64,000 nt of DNA, from NCBI GenBank assembly GCA_028564675.1, contig JAOVVO010000102.1, positions 1 through 64,000 of the forward strand, in the 5' to 3' direction. Origin of the DNA: Onchocerca lupi (lineage: Eukaryota > Nematoda > Chromadorea > Rhabditida > Onchocercidae). The notes beneath the pieces are model-generated. The model saw only the letters and a list, made by a program, of their open reading frames with translations, made no database searches and had not been told where the DNA came from. Numbering within the stretch: position 1 is the stretch's first letter; the number at the start of each line of letters is the position of its first letter. The position numbers and the translations under genes were made by a program. This document shows, in pieces, positions 36,478 to 48,672 of the stretch.

Positions 36478-37322
36478 TTTGGGGAAAATTCTGTTTACAG
36501 TATGATTTATTTTTTAAAAAATATTTTTGAAAGAGATATTTTCTGTAATGTACGTAAGTTAAAACTATCAATCTAGTTCATTGTAAGCTATAACTACCAA
36601 TCAATTTAATATAGTCTTATGAATTGATTTTTATTTTTAGAGATATACATGAAAACAGCTAAGTAACCTTTACGTACTCTGTAGATGAATCAACCAATGG
36701 TCATAATTAATGGTCAATTAATGGATAATTAATGGTTTTATGATGATCGTAGTGTTATTTGAAATCAAAAAAAGTACGGTACTATACATGCGGTACTAAT
36801 CATTTAAAGAGCTAAATAATCTTTTATATATCATTTAAATGATGATAAGGCAATGATAAATTGGTTGGGGAAACATTTCAGTAATAATCGTTAGTAGTTA
36901 GATTATTCATTTTTTCTAGCAAATGCATATGATGTGGAAAAAAGATGTATGTGCATGCATATGCAATGAAGTGCACATGCATGTGTCGATATTATACAAA
37001 TTTGCAGTTCAAACTATAGTTTGCTGTATAACAGGTTCATTCAGATTTCCGTCGAGTTTAATCCCTACAATATTATAATTTCTGTATTTCCGTCCGAAAA
37101 ATTCATTCTATTTAAAAGTTGTTGCAAAAATTCTGCAACAAATTTGTTGAGAACATTCATATGATTCTTTTCATTATATTGTAATGAAATACTAATTGTT
37201 AAGTATTATTAGACATTTATTCGTTACAATTCAAAATTTGCTCTTTGAAATTTCTTTCCTGTCATCCAATCAGCATTGTATTGCAGGGTGGTAACGTTTG
37301 ATGGGCAATATTGTACCGAATA

Positions 37323-40300
37323 ATGGCTTCATCTTCTACGGCAAATTGGGCTGATTTATGGGTAAAATTTTCGTGAAATTGAAAAAAAATATCCGAGAAA
37401 AAAATAGACGAAGGAACGAAAAATATTCGGAATAACGCATGATCAGCAAAAGATTATTTTGTAATTGAGAAATTCGTTTTTTCAGATTAAAAGAGATTAA
37501 TTAGTTGTAGTCGATTAACTAGAAATCGCGTAATTTAGGATCAGATAGATATTTTGGCTTCTCATACGCAAAAAGGTATAGAAAATTTGGAAAAATATGG
37601 AATGTTCTTGAAAGAAAGAGCTGCGATTGAAGAGGAATATGCATCCAAATTGAGGTGAGAAGTATTTTGATTGTTCGGACATGCTACATTTCTATCTTTA
37701 TATGCTTAAAAAGTATCTCTCACATCTTCAGATTCTATTTCTTTGTCATCTTAACATTCACGTAGATATTTTATGAGCTGTGAGGTATATAATGTTATCA
37801 CTATTAGTTATATTTCAAATCGGAAATTTTTTTGTTTCTGCAGAGCTTTAGTAAAAAAGAATTTGGGAAAGAAAAAGGAAGATGAAGAATCAGCCAAAGC
37901 TTATACATTTATCACTTCGTTCCATTCAGTTTTGCGTGAAGTTGAAAGTCTTGCCGGTCAGCACGAGGTTAGTTCGGTGATTTTCTTGATATTCAAAATT
38001 TCTATGTAAACAAGATATTATTTCTTTCTATAATTTTCTGTCGAAATTTTGAAAGATGGTATTTCTTTCTCTTTAATAGTTTATTCTCATAGTTTTTATA
38101 AGTCAAGTGGAAGTGCGAAGTCTATTGTTTGAACATATTTTCTGTGAAATTGGCTGCGATTTAAGATGAAATTAAAAGTTGTTGTCCCTTAATTTATGTA
38201 ATGTACTACATTTTATGATTTTCCGCCTGATAATTGCAGGTTATTGCGGAAGGTCTACGGAAAGATATTCACCCAGCTTTATTAACAAAATGTGCTACAC
38301 TTCGCGCTGCCCGCAAAAATCATCTCAATGAGTTACATATTATTAATGGTGTTCTGAATGCTTCCATCGATAATATGTTCAAATTTCAAAAGAATTATTG
38401 GTATATTCTTTGCTTTCCATTTCCACATGTTTTTAGTATAAGTTTTTAGTATGCGCCAGCAACTTGTAGATAAATAAGTGAGATTTCTTGTTGGTTAATA
38501 TCATAAATCATTTTTGGAAAGTCCGTTTCTACTAGTAATTCTACTGTTATTAATATTAAATAGCCAAATACTGTACTTTACACCGGTTTATTATTCAGTA
38601 TTATTAAAGTGGGATGTATAATGATATTGAGACTATTTGATGAAGAGTGATATATTTTTTGATGGTGAGTAAATATTTGACTGAAGACTCATAAACGAAA
38701 GGGTTAGAGAAATGAAATATGATTTTAAAACACGAGGTTTGGTTTTCTGTATTTTTAAAAAAATTTTTTTTTGTAGCAAGACATTCAAAGAAGCAGAAGT
38801 GGCTCATTTAAAATATGATAAAGCTGAGAAGAATATGGATCTATCACGGGCAGATCTGGAAAGAGCCAAAAATAATGCGATGCAGAGGACACAAATATGT
38901 GAAGATGCGAAACAGAATTATGCACATGCATTGCAAGCTGCAAATCAACAACAGCATCAACACTACAACCAACTTTTGCCCCAGATACTAGAGGTTTGCT
39001 GATCATTTTTGTTACTTTCAGTGTTTATTTATTTTGATTATAACTGTTTCATAATTGAATTTGTTTTTTTTTCTTTTTTTTTCTGCTAATGCAATGAGGT
39101 ATGTTAGGTAGATGTTTAATTTTTGTAAAAAAGTAAGACGAGAAGTTAAAAAAAATGAAATGAAATAAGAACTTGGATTAATTTTTTCAGTGATATTGCT
39201 ATTATCCTTTTTAATGAATAAGATTATGTATAAAAGATTTCAGTTAAGCATGCTTATTAAAAATTTATTTAGTTTAACAGCAATTTTTTTGAGAATTTGC
39301 ATTACTGTATGAGTGTGTGAAAATTACAGCGTTTGAGAGCAGTCGATGAGGAACGAATTAGCGAAACTAAATCACTGATATTGCAAAGTATTGAAGCGGA
39401 AACTAAGGTGATGAATATAATCCAACGATGCTACGAAGATATGAAAAAAGCTGCTCAATCTATATCACCTTCGAAGGATAGTGCTAGTGTTGTTGAATAC
39501 TATAGGTTCGTTTTTCTTAATGTTGCAAAATCATGATTAAATAATTATATCTTCTGCATTCAGGATTATTTACTTAAAAATGTTCAAATTCGAACAAATG
39601 CTGTAAAATCGTTTTTCAAATCTTGCATCCTATAACATCTATTTTTTTTCTGATATGTATTTTATCTTTTATTCAATTTTTTTAATTCTTTTTTTTCTTT
39701 AGTTTTTGTTAACGTCTGAATTTACATAGCTCAGGTGACATTATTTATTTATCCCGTCATTTAGCTTAAGCCTCTTCTAAATTTTTCATTAAAGAAAGAG
39801 TGTCGTTATTATTGTATTATTTAAAAATAAGTCATTAGAAAAGATGGAGCTTGTTTAAATTATCGTGCTCTTTGTTTGCAGATCAGGCTATGGTCATCCT
39901 CAGCCATTCACTTTCGAAGATTTCGGTGCTCCATCGGCAATCATCACCAGTGAAGGTACAAGTAGCGTGGATACGATGAAAAGGCCAACAAAAAATGGTT
40001 CGATGGTGCGAATCAATCGGAAACCAAGTATTGGACTTTTTCGGGGCAGTAATCATTCAAAAAAGGTTATTTAAGTTCTGGTTCAATCTTCGAAGCGACT
40101 ATTTAAATTAAACGAATTGCCTTCAGGATGTGAATTAAGTAGATTGTAAAAAAAGGTCCAGGATCAAATGGCCTGACGAAGTAAAGAATCTTTTGATCTG
40201 CAAGATTCACAACAAATGTTGGATTATCTACCGTAGCGTATTTTTTAATATCAGAGATAGGACGGATATATACCAATCTGGTAAAAAAGATCGAGATATA

Positions 40301-42532
40301 AGTCATTTATCCGCAGTTAGATCGTAACTGAAACTAAATCCACGTTAAATAAAATCCGTAATTTTGGATTTTGCTGGTAAATATGTTATCTGGGAAATAT
40401 CTGAGCAGGATATTCTTACGCTTTTAAAATCGAATTTTCGCCGTAACGGAATATTGGTTTCCTGTAGCATTTTTTTTTTAAGACATTGGTGTTTATACTA
40501 GTTAATAGATTTGAATTTAGGATGGTACTATTGACTTTCGTTCTTATCCACCACAACAAAGATGTCGCAGATTGCAACACGAGATTGAGAATATCGAAAA
40601 AGAAATCGCAAAAAATCAACAAAGTCGAGAAGGTGCTGCGAAAATGTTGCAAGTTTATAAGTATGTAATAATTCGATATTTCGTTACAATTTACTTCTTA
40701 GTCCAATTCAAATTGAGAGTTTTATCAGTAATTTATAATGCAAACTATTACTCGAACTTATTGTCATCGTTAGTTAGTGAATTGAATTCCTGATCATATT
40801 TTATTTACCCATTTAGTTCCTATCCTTTTGCCTGGATTTTTCTTCAGTTCTTTTCACTATATATTTTTTTACAGGGACAATCCAAAATTAGGTAATGCAA
40901 ATGATGTGGACTCGGAAATTGTAATTTATACGAAGAAATGTGAAGTTCTGAACAAGCAACTAGCGAAATATAAAGTATCTTCTTTTCTTTGGGATCACTT
41001 TTTTTTTTTTCGAAACTCATTAATCTAATTTCGAAAAAATTTTTTCAACTTATATAACACTGAGATTCCTTACAGATCCATTTACAAGATTAAATTCATG
41101 CTGATGCACTGATGGACAAAATTCCTGCATAGGGATCATTAGTGCAAAGAAAAAAAAATTTTTTTTCAACATTTTTTTTTTTTTTTTTTTTTTTTGCATC
41201 AATGAGCCTTATGCAGAAATAAAATTTCTGCATCATTAGTGCAAGGAATTTTGATTTATATGTTTATTTCAGGCAATGCTATCAGAAGCGCAAACCGAAC
41301 TAAATATACCGATATCAATCATCGGGTATGTTCACAGCTTAGCTATGGTTAATGATTATTATTATTGTGTCGGCTATCTGTGAAGAAAGTGATATAATTT
41401 GAGGTTTTGAACATTATTTGATGGGTTTCTTTGCGAATGTTCCAAATCACCAAAAAATTCCTTGTTTGGCAGAAGCCGTGAATATAGCGCTTAGAAGATT
41501 CTGAAGCTAAATATACATGCATTTTGTTGGGATTAAATGACTTGGGAACTTTTATTCTTGTATATCAGTCAATAGCCTTTATTATCTTTAAGTTTTACAC
41601 CAAGTTTCTCAAGAAATTTTCTTCATTTGAGAAAAATTTTAACTTCCTATTTTCTTATAATTGCAGTTCGGAGCCTCCAGTGAGACCACCTCCTCCATGT
41701 CAATCAGGACTGAGTACGCCTTCCCAGTCTTCTCCACGTCAGATGTCAACACCGAATACTACAGTTAACATTCATCGTTCATCTTATTCAGAAGAGTCGA
41801 TCTCGTCAGATGGTTCAGTTCCTGTTGTTAATCTTCAGAAAGCAACATCACCCGAATCCTTAAAAAGTTCGTTTCATTTATTTTTCTTTTTCAAAACTTC
41901 GAAAACCGCCATTCAATCCAATTTAATCATTAATTGTACAAAAACGTTCAGAAGTTTCTCAAAAAAATTAAACAAATTATATTTTTTACTGTGAAGAAAT
42001 TTCTGCTTATTAATCTTCCATTTCCTTTCTATGGTTGAAAAATAATTAGATCACTTTTAATGATTCTTCCATTCTATAATTAGGAAATAATTAGTTGACT
42101 TTTGATGATTCTATTTTTAAAAGATGCTCATTTGGAAAGATTTCCTTCTTAGTCATATACATTGTGGAACAGGAAATGAAATCTAGACTTTCAAAATATG
42201 TATAATGACAATGGGAAAAGAGGTTTCTACGATAATTTTGTCATGTTATATCTAACTTGAATTTCGCTGATTAATTAATAATTTTAGAAGCAACGATAGT
42301 AGAGAAATCAGAGGTGTATGAAGAATGTGATATGCCAGCGTTGGGCACTTGCACTGCGTTGTATGCATTTGAAGGTGGTAGTGAAGGGACAATGGCCATG
42401 GAAGAAGGTGAAGAAATGATTTTGTTAGAACGCGACGAAGGAGATGGTTGGACTCGAGTTAGGCATGTTTCATCGGCACGTGAGGGTTTCGTCCCTACGT
42501 CTTATTTGCAGTGTAGGTGGTATCCTGATTAG
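37323..42532 (+). CDS. toca-1: TOCA-1 / CIP4 / FBP17-family F-BAR, HR1 and SH3 protein
   Basis: Twelve exons (37323..37361, 37539..37654, 37844..37967, 38240..38400, 38777..38993, 39330..39505, 39882..40065, 40521..40660, 40875..40974, 41273..41325, 41667..41866, 42288..42532) join in phase to 584 aa. The family links membrane curvature to actin by binding lipid through F-BAR, GTP-Cdc42 through HR1 and WASP through SH3, and it acts in endocytosis. F-BAR spans about residues 1-270 (LWDQIDIL, KERAAIEEEYASKL, LAGQHEVIAEGL). HR1 is at about 343-420, beginning near the conserved PPQQRCRRLQ. After a Pro/Ser-rich linker, SH3 (about 520-580) reads CTALYAFEGGSEGTMAM, GDGWTRVR and EGFVPTSYL. An acceptor at 37285-37286 lies 36 bases upstream of the ATG. 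C. elegans has two genes of this type, so toca-1 versus toca-2 is not resolved. Confidence 0.96.
41121..41250. repeat. Foldback plus direct copy in toca-1 intron 9
   Basis: TTCCTGCATAGGGATCATTA (from 41122) is matched by an inverted copy near 41194-41219 (TTTGCATCAATGAGCCTTAT on the plus strand). A further direct copy lies at 41225-41250. Long poly(A) and poly(T) runs lie between the arms. Intronic, with no coding role. Confidence 0.6.
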
Positions 42533-44415
42533 TGAACATTATTGAGGTGAGGTACTATTATTATTTTTTGTTCAGTCGTGTAATTGAACGAGCTTAGATC
42601 GTTTTTTATTGTTTTTAAATAAGTAAATAAATTTCATTGTTTCTAAATAAATAAAGGAACTAAACTGTAGGTTGTTTTCATATAATATAGTAAAATAAGG
42701 GATTTTTTATTGTAACTGGTGTCTTAGGTTAATAAATTTTTGTAAAATACTGTGAACTAGACAGTATAGATTTCTTTTTATTTATCTACATGAGCATATT
42801 TTAAATTATCCGCTAGACCGTTCTGGTACTTCTAGATTAGCACTGAGCTGACAAATCATGTAATTACGATTGTATTTAACCAAAAGACACTATGTTTATC
42901 TAGTAGGATTATAAAGTGAATCTCTAAATTATTAACATTACTTGTTTACTTGGATTTAAATAATATTTTGTGCATCTATTTAATTTTATAAGTTGAAATG
43001 CTCAAGATTTAAACTTCTGGATTTAATATGTTTAGTTTCTAACTAATGTTTTTCAAGTGCTTGCACACCATTGAGCAGGAATTTTTTGCTACACTTCGGT
43101 TCAAAAATTTATTACTAGTATACATACACCATCTTTATGTTTAGTTCGATTTATATGTTTATCTCGAGAATATATACTATTGACATGTATTATTATTGCG
43201 TAAAATGATGGAATTGTTGGAATACTATTTTCTTTTCAAGCACTTTTTTTTATAGTTTTATTATCGAGAATGTCCGAATGTTTTTTAGGCTCAATCATTA
43301 ATGTTAATATTTCCGCCACAAACATTACTGTTTATGGTTGCTACTTATATGCTTATTTTAAATCGTTATTTACTTTTTGCTGCCCTGTTTACTCTAACAA
43401 TGATGTTTACTGTTCATATTGAAGATGTGCTTACTGGTATGTGTCAACAAAGACTTTTCTCTTTCTTTTTGTCATCATATACATATGATTTCTTATTTAA
43501 TTTAAAAAGATCCCTTTATAAGCATATTTTTTTTGGAATTGATGGAAAAAGTTTTCAAAACGAAACCAAATGCGTTGGGGAGAGAATGAAGCAGTGCATG
43601 GGAACTGCCTTATCCTGCTATGATATTCAATTAGATGAAACTATTCTTGTATAACGAAACAAGACAAACATACTTCTCGGCAAAATAATCCGAAAAATTA
43701 AAATTTAAGAGAATTTTAAACATTTTTGTGAAAGATGTCACCATTTCTTGAATACAAGTGCTTGCTCCATCAAAAAACTACAAATTGAAACAAACATATC
43801 TTTCGGTATCATATTTCATGTAGCACAATGCCCAATCCACTTATACGGCAATTTAGAGTTTCTCGGTGATAATATATATCATTGCTTCTTTCGAAATTCT
43901 TTTCCGTTTGATTGGTATAGCAACATTACCTTCCTACATTTGCTATTAACATACACTCAGTTCTGCTTACTCTTTTTTCATGGTAACTTTGTACAAATGA
44001 TATTTTCCAGTTTAATTTTCTAATTTTTTATTTTTACTTCACCCAAATTTCTCGGTGTTTTCTATTCCAATTTCTCTTTTTCTAACGGCAACTACATTTC
44101 CTATAACTTATGAAGGAGATAAATATAAACAAACATATTTATGGTACTAGTTCCATATTTTAATATTGATAAAAATAAGCCTAGACCGTACTGGATCTCG
44201 GGAAACACTCTGCGTTCAACAGAAAATCAAATACAGCAAAGTCGCAACATCACTGCCAAAGTTGTTCGGCCATTCCGTTAAAATGCTCGTATAGTAATTG
44301 GTCTTTAAAAGATTTATCCTTGCAAATTTGTAATGAGAATAAATTATTAACAGTGATCACAGAAAAGGGTGTGAGTGAGATGAGAGAGAACTTAAGCTAT
44401 CACTTCTGATGCAAT
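42533..44415. other. 1.9-kb region between the convergent toca-1 and COPE genes
   Basis: AATAAA motifs between about 42625 and 42655 are candidate poly(A) signals for toca-1. Two plus-strand frames, 43301-43654 (117 codons, hydrophobic N-terminal half) and 43748-44023 (91 codons), have no recognised domain or splice context and are not annotated as genes. Nothing else was identified. Confidence 0.5.
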
Positions 44416-47134
44416 TCATTCAAAAGCTTTCTCACGAGCAATGTAATCGAGAGTCCACTGATGATTTGGAAAGCCTTCCTTTAATTGATTGATATAGCGA
44501 TTTGTCACCTGAAATGCAACTTTCTTACATGTTCTTTTATGTTAAGAGTGATCTACTATAGCTAGGGAATATTTCAAGACTGCTTACTTCCGGCGCTTTT
44601 CCGAGATACTGGCTGACAACAATCAAGTTTATGATTGCTTCTGCATTGTTGGCATCTCTTTGTAATGCTTCCTAAAAATTACAAACATGCTTTCATAAGC
44701 ATCCCAATATTCGTCCAGCAATAATTCTTCCAGTAAAAGCTTATAAATTGTCACCGTTATATATAAAAACTTCCTCATGCAAAAAGAAAACTTTGGCTAC
44801 TCCATATACAATTAATTAAATACTATTCAGCACAATGGTTTGTGTGGAATAATTTCATAGAAGTTTCTTGAAATCAAATTTAAACTAACTAGGAGTAATT
44901 TTTCCGCTTCCTGGTATTTTTGTTGTTGAATCAGGCTTGATGACTGAGCAACTAGTAAAAGCGGTGTTGCACCATATTTATCTATCATCTCTTGATAAGC
45001 ATAAAATACATCTTTGAGTTTATCTTTTCCCTAAAAACTGTATTTTCATAATTTGGTTATACGTCAAACACAATAGCTCCTAGAAGACTACAAGTTCTTC
45101 ATGAATTCTAACGAAAACTCATACATTAAAACACTTCACTCCATCTATCTCATATCTGGAAAAAAACTGTTTAATACAGTATCCTTCAAGTTTTGAAATG
45201 CTGCATGAAAAACTAACCTGCTCAAGTAGCTGAAATTAACAAAAATTATTAAAATTATAATTCACGAGAACTAACAAGTGCGGTATTAACCCAAGCACAC
45301 GCAAGCTGAGTTATTGTAGCATCTTCATCTATTTCGTGCATTTTTTTGATTTCTTTCGTAGCCAGATCTACTCGATTAATCTTCAGTAAACATTGCACGA
45401 TCAAAGCATTACTTTCCAAAGAATCACACTGATGCAGCAAACGTAATGCTTCCTCAATATTCTGAAAGCTATTAAAAATTTACGCTGTGAAACTAAATAC
45501 AGGAAATATCTGCTGAATGATTTTATCATTTAATTTTTACCTCTAACTTACACAGGGCAAGTCTTTTGTAGTGATAATTTTTTATCTATATAACCGACCG
45601 TTTCTGAATATAAAAAAAATTTGTTATGCATAGCATATGTAACCATGAAATATATTGGCCTGACAGAATTATATCAAATTATATCACACTTCCAAGTTTA
45701 CTAAAAAATAATTGCTGTTGCAGCAAGCAGAATAAACAATGGAAAAAATTATCGCAACTTCGTAGGCAAGAATAGAACAGCATGAGAAAATACATACCTG
45801 TTCATGAATGTACATGTGGGCTGCCAATAATAAAACAGTATCGTCAAGAGGTGTATCTTCGTTCAGTTCTGTTTCAAATTCTTTCATTATTTTTGTTCTG
45901 AAAATATGATGATAAAAAATGGAAAAATGAAATTATGTGAAAATTTAGCATTCCTTTCTTTACGAAACTTCTGACTTTAATAAATTATAAGTGATTTCAG
46001 AAATTTCTAATGAATCCAACGACGATATTTGCATAAAGCGAAAAGTGCTCTCATTATTCATCCCTAGTATCCCAAAGATTCTCAGAAATCCAAACAATTT
46101 CTTTACAGAACCTTAGGAAGTAATAAATATTTACAATGAAGATAACCATAATTCATAATACTAAAAATTAAGAGAGTTTAATGGATCTATAACGAAAACC
46201 AAATCAATTTCATGATTTAGGCGTGGAAGTGACCGTCTTTAGCCACTAAATTATAAATTTTACGTTTTTATTTTTCTTTCAAGAATAAAAATTGCCTTCA
46301 CTATTTATCCTGGTTTAAAATCTTATCCAAAAGAACTCTATGGGAATTACTCGTTTTTCTTACTTACCTTTTATCCGGATTGGCTAAATAATCTGCAAAA
46401 CGTCGAACTGCTCTTAGAGCAGGTGAAGCTGAAGACTTTTCAATTTCACTTAGCACTAAATTAGGCTTATTCTGTGCAAGATATGCTCTGTACATATATA
46501 CTTCCTTTAACAGTTTATCACTTTCATCTTTTACTCGTAAATTCTGCAAATGTGATTAATCTTTACAATTAAAAAAAAAAAAAAAAAAGAGAAAAAGAAG
46601 CCGTTTGATCAATCAAGCACTAAATAAACACAAATATCAATTTAAAATAGAGTTTTTGTTGCAACTATGCTAAAATTTGTGTAACATTTGTGATGTGCAT
46701 ATAGAATAGACATATGTGCTATTCGTATTTATAGAAATTTTAACAAATGTATTAATTTTGTTTGAAAAATTTCCCTTCGACTGCTTCATCGCAATGAGAA
46801 TTATAAAGTTTACTACTTTTGAAATCTTTTTTTAAATCGAATATTCCGAAAATTATAATTTGAAATCAGGTCAAATCAAATTGGTACCACCGACAATCGC
46901 AACCAGAACTTGCAAAAACTTCGGTCATAAAATGATCACGTATGTTGCTGTTACGAAACGCATATTTCGTATTTATTATCACGAAAACATCATTAGCAAG
47001 CGTAAGAAACAATCTATACATAATTCAAAAACAGAAAAGCTTACTTGTGCTTCATTAATACAATTTTGGTACGCTCCAAGAAAGAAATTATTGCGTACTT
47101 CAAACAAGTAATCCACGTCATTTGTTTTGGCCAT
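44416..47134 (-). CDS. COPE: Coatomer subunit epsilon (epsilon-COP)
   Basis: Seven exons (47134..47045, 46543..46368, 45897..45798, 45461..45276, 45030..44890, 44671..44588, 44508..44416) join in phase to 289 aa (human 308). It is part of the B-subcomplex of the COPI coat, which carries cargo from Golgi to ER. The protein is an all-helical TPR-like solenoid. Family landmarks are the N-terminal LFEVRNNFFLGAYQNCINEA, RFADYLANPDK, the segment ITQLACAWVNTAL, and the highly conserved INLIVVSQYLGKAPEVTNRY with INQLKEGFPNHQW near the end. The start is well supported because an acceptor (GTTTATAGTTTAG) sits only 2 bases upstream of the ATG, which suggests trans-splicing. Confidence 0.96.
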
Positions 47135-47136
47135 TC

Positions 47137-47138
47137 CT
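47137..47138 (-). promoter_or_regulatory. Probable spliced-leader acceptor 2 nt upstream of the COPE start codon
   Basis: The minus strand reads TTTATAGTTTAG then GA and ATG. An acceptor this close to the start leaves no room for a 5' UTR other than a spliced leader, so this is the clearest trans-splice candidate in the window. Confidence 0.5.
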
Positions 47139-48672
47139 AAACTATAAACATTAAGTAATTTAAATTTTGCAATTTGTTTGCTCTCCCTTTTTCCAACATT
47201 TAAAATTAAAAAAATTGAAAAAAAAGAGGTCAAACCCACAAACACCTAGAAACCTAAGATATCTGACACCTGATTACACGGAAAACCCACGCCATCCAAA
47301 ATATTCAAAAATCAGAGTGGCAAACCGATAAGTATTCGTAGCATATGATTACGCACGATTATGCAAATCTGAAAACCGCGATTATTCCGTATCGCATTTA
47401 TTTCATCGAAAATTCCGATATTAGGTAGTCGGGTCCAGATTTGCTATCCTATTTTTGAATTTAACTTCAGGGAAAACATTTGGCATTATTTTTTTCATTT
47501 AAAATAATATATTTCTAAAATAAAGGAAAGAATTAGGCAAATAGAAGAAGTTTAGAAGAAAATATTCACATCGCAATGTTCGAATTCGCTGTTTAGCGTC
47601 AATATTTTAAATTTGCATATATTTTAAATTTTGATAAAGCATAGCTGTTGTTTTTGTCAAGTCATTCAATCAATTCCTATGTTCGTAGTCTACAGTTATG
47701 TTGTTTCGAAATTTAAAATATTACAAAAAAATTTTTTTTTAGATCAAAAATTTTCCATTTTTTTGAAAATTTGAATCATTAAAGTTATTTTAAAAGGAAA
47801 TAGTGAGCGCTTTTTCTGCCATATAGTTTAAATTAAATTAAATTTTACACATTTTCATTCCTAATTTCATATTCGAATTTTGTATTATTTTATTCTTATA
47901 TAAAATTTTTGGTTTACATAAAAAATGAAATTTCTTTTTGTTTTTAAGATTTTTATTTTATTTTTTTGCTTTATATAATTTGCATTTTTTTTTTTATTTC
48001 TATAATTTATATATAAATAAAATTTTACAAGAGGTTGCAAGGAATACTTCATATTTTATTTCTATTTATTAATCTGCGGTATATCCAATTAGTTTTTTTC
48101 AGTAATATATATCTAATTGGCCTTTTTCGTTCCTTCAACATGCATTTCTTACTTCAATAAATCATCACATTTCGACCTATCAAATTAATATTATTACTAA
48201 GCAATATATTTGAAATATTTAGATGATTAGCGTCAGTTAGAATGTATATTTTAGAAATGCTTTATATTATGTTTTGAAAACTGGGAAAACACATATGTAC
48301 ATGCTATATTTGAATAATTAAGCAATCTTAATGATTAAAGCATTTTCTAAATTCGAAGTGGCTAATTCCTAATTCCTCTGCATCAACAACAAACGAATTG
48401 TCCACATGAACATTATTTCTTTTACTTTTCTATTGTAGATTCAGGAAAATGATCAAGCGATCATTACGTCGATAGAAATTTCTTGCATATATATGATTAT
48501 GATCATAATTAACTTTTGATGATGATAATATAAACTCAACTGTTTACAGCCTCATATTTTATTAAACAATACGATAAAAATAATATAATAACAATAATAA
48601 AAGGCCATACACAACAGTCTCTACTCTCCAAAACAACATCTGACTATGTAACTCCTGCTGTTTGAAATTAAT
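47139..48672. other. 1.5-kb intergenic region between COPE and MRPL35
   Basis: AT-rich sequence with no supported gene on either strand. A minus-strand AATAAA (complement of 48558-48563) about 110 bases past the MRPL35 stop is a candidate poly(A) signal. The two genes share a strand, but the spacing is large for a nematode operon. Confidence 0.5.
48558..48563 (-). terminator. Probable polyadenylation signal of MRPL35
   Basis: AATAAA on the minus strand, about 110 bases downstream of the stop at 48673-48675. Confidence 0.4.

Larger units (their letters stand above)
31457..37322. other. 5.9-kb gene-poor region between the divergent kinase and toca-1 genes
   Basis: No reading frame here has a recognisable domain or splice context. 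The stretch is AT-rich and carries several repeats listed separately: a duplication at 32266-32543, a GCA/GAC minisatellite at 32655-32780, the AAGCGTACGCTT array at 34128-34412, CT- and GA-rich simple repeats near 35390-35430 and 35895-35920, a tandem pair at 36236-36365 and a hairpin at 36388-36477. It should contain the promoters of both flanking genes. Confidence 0.6.

Noticed and set aside
41524..41994. Plus-strand 156-codon open frame in toca-1
   Set aside because: Only the middle part (41667-41866) is coding, between a TTGCAG acceptor and a GTTCGT donor; both ends are intron read-through.
46860..47111. Plus-strand 83-codon frame
   Set aside because: It is the antisense shadow of COPE exon 1 and its intron.
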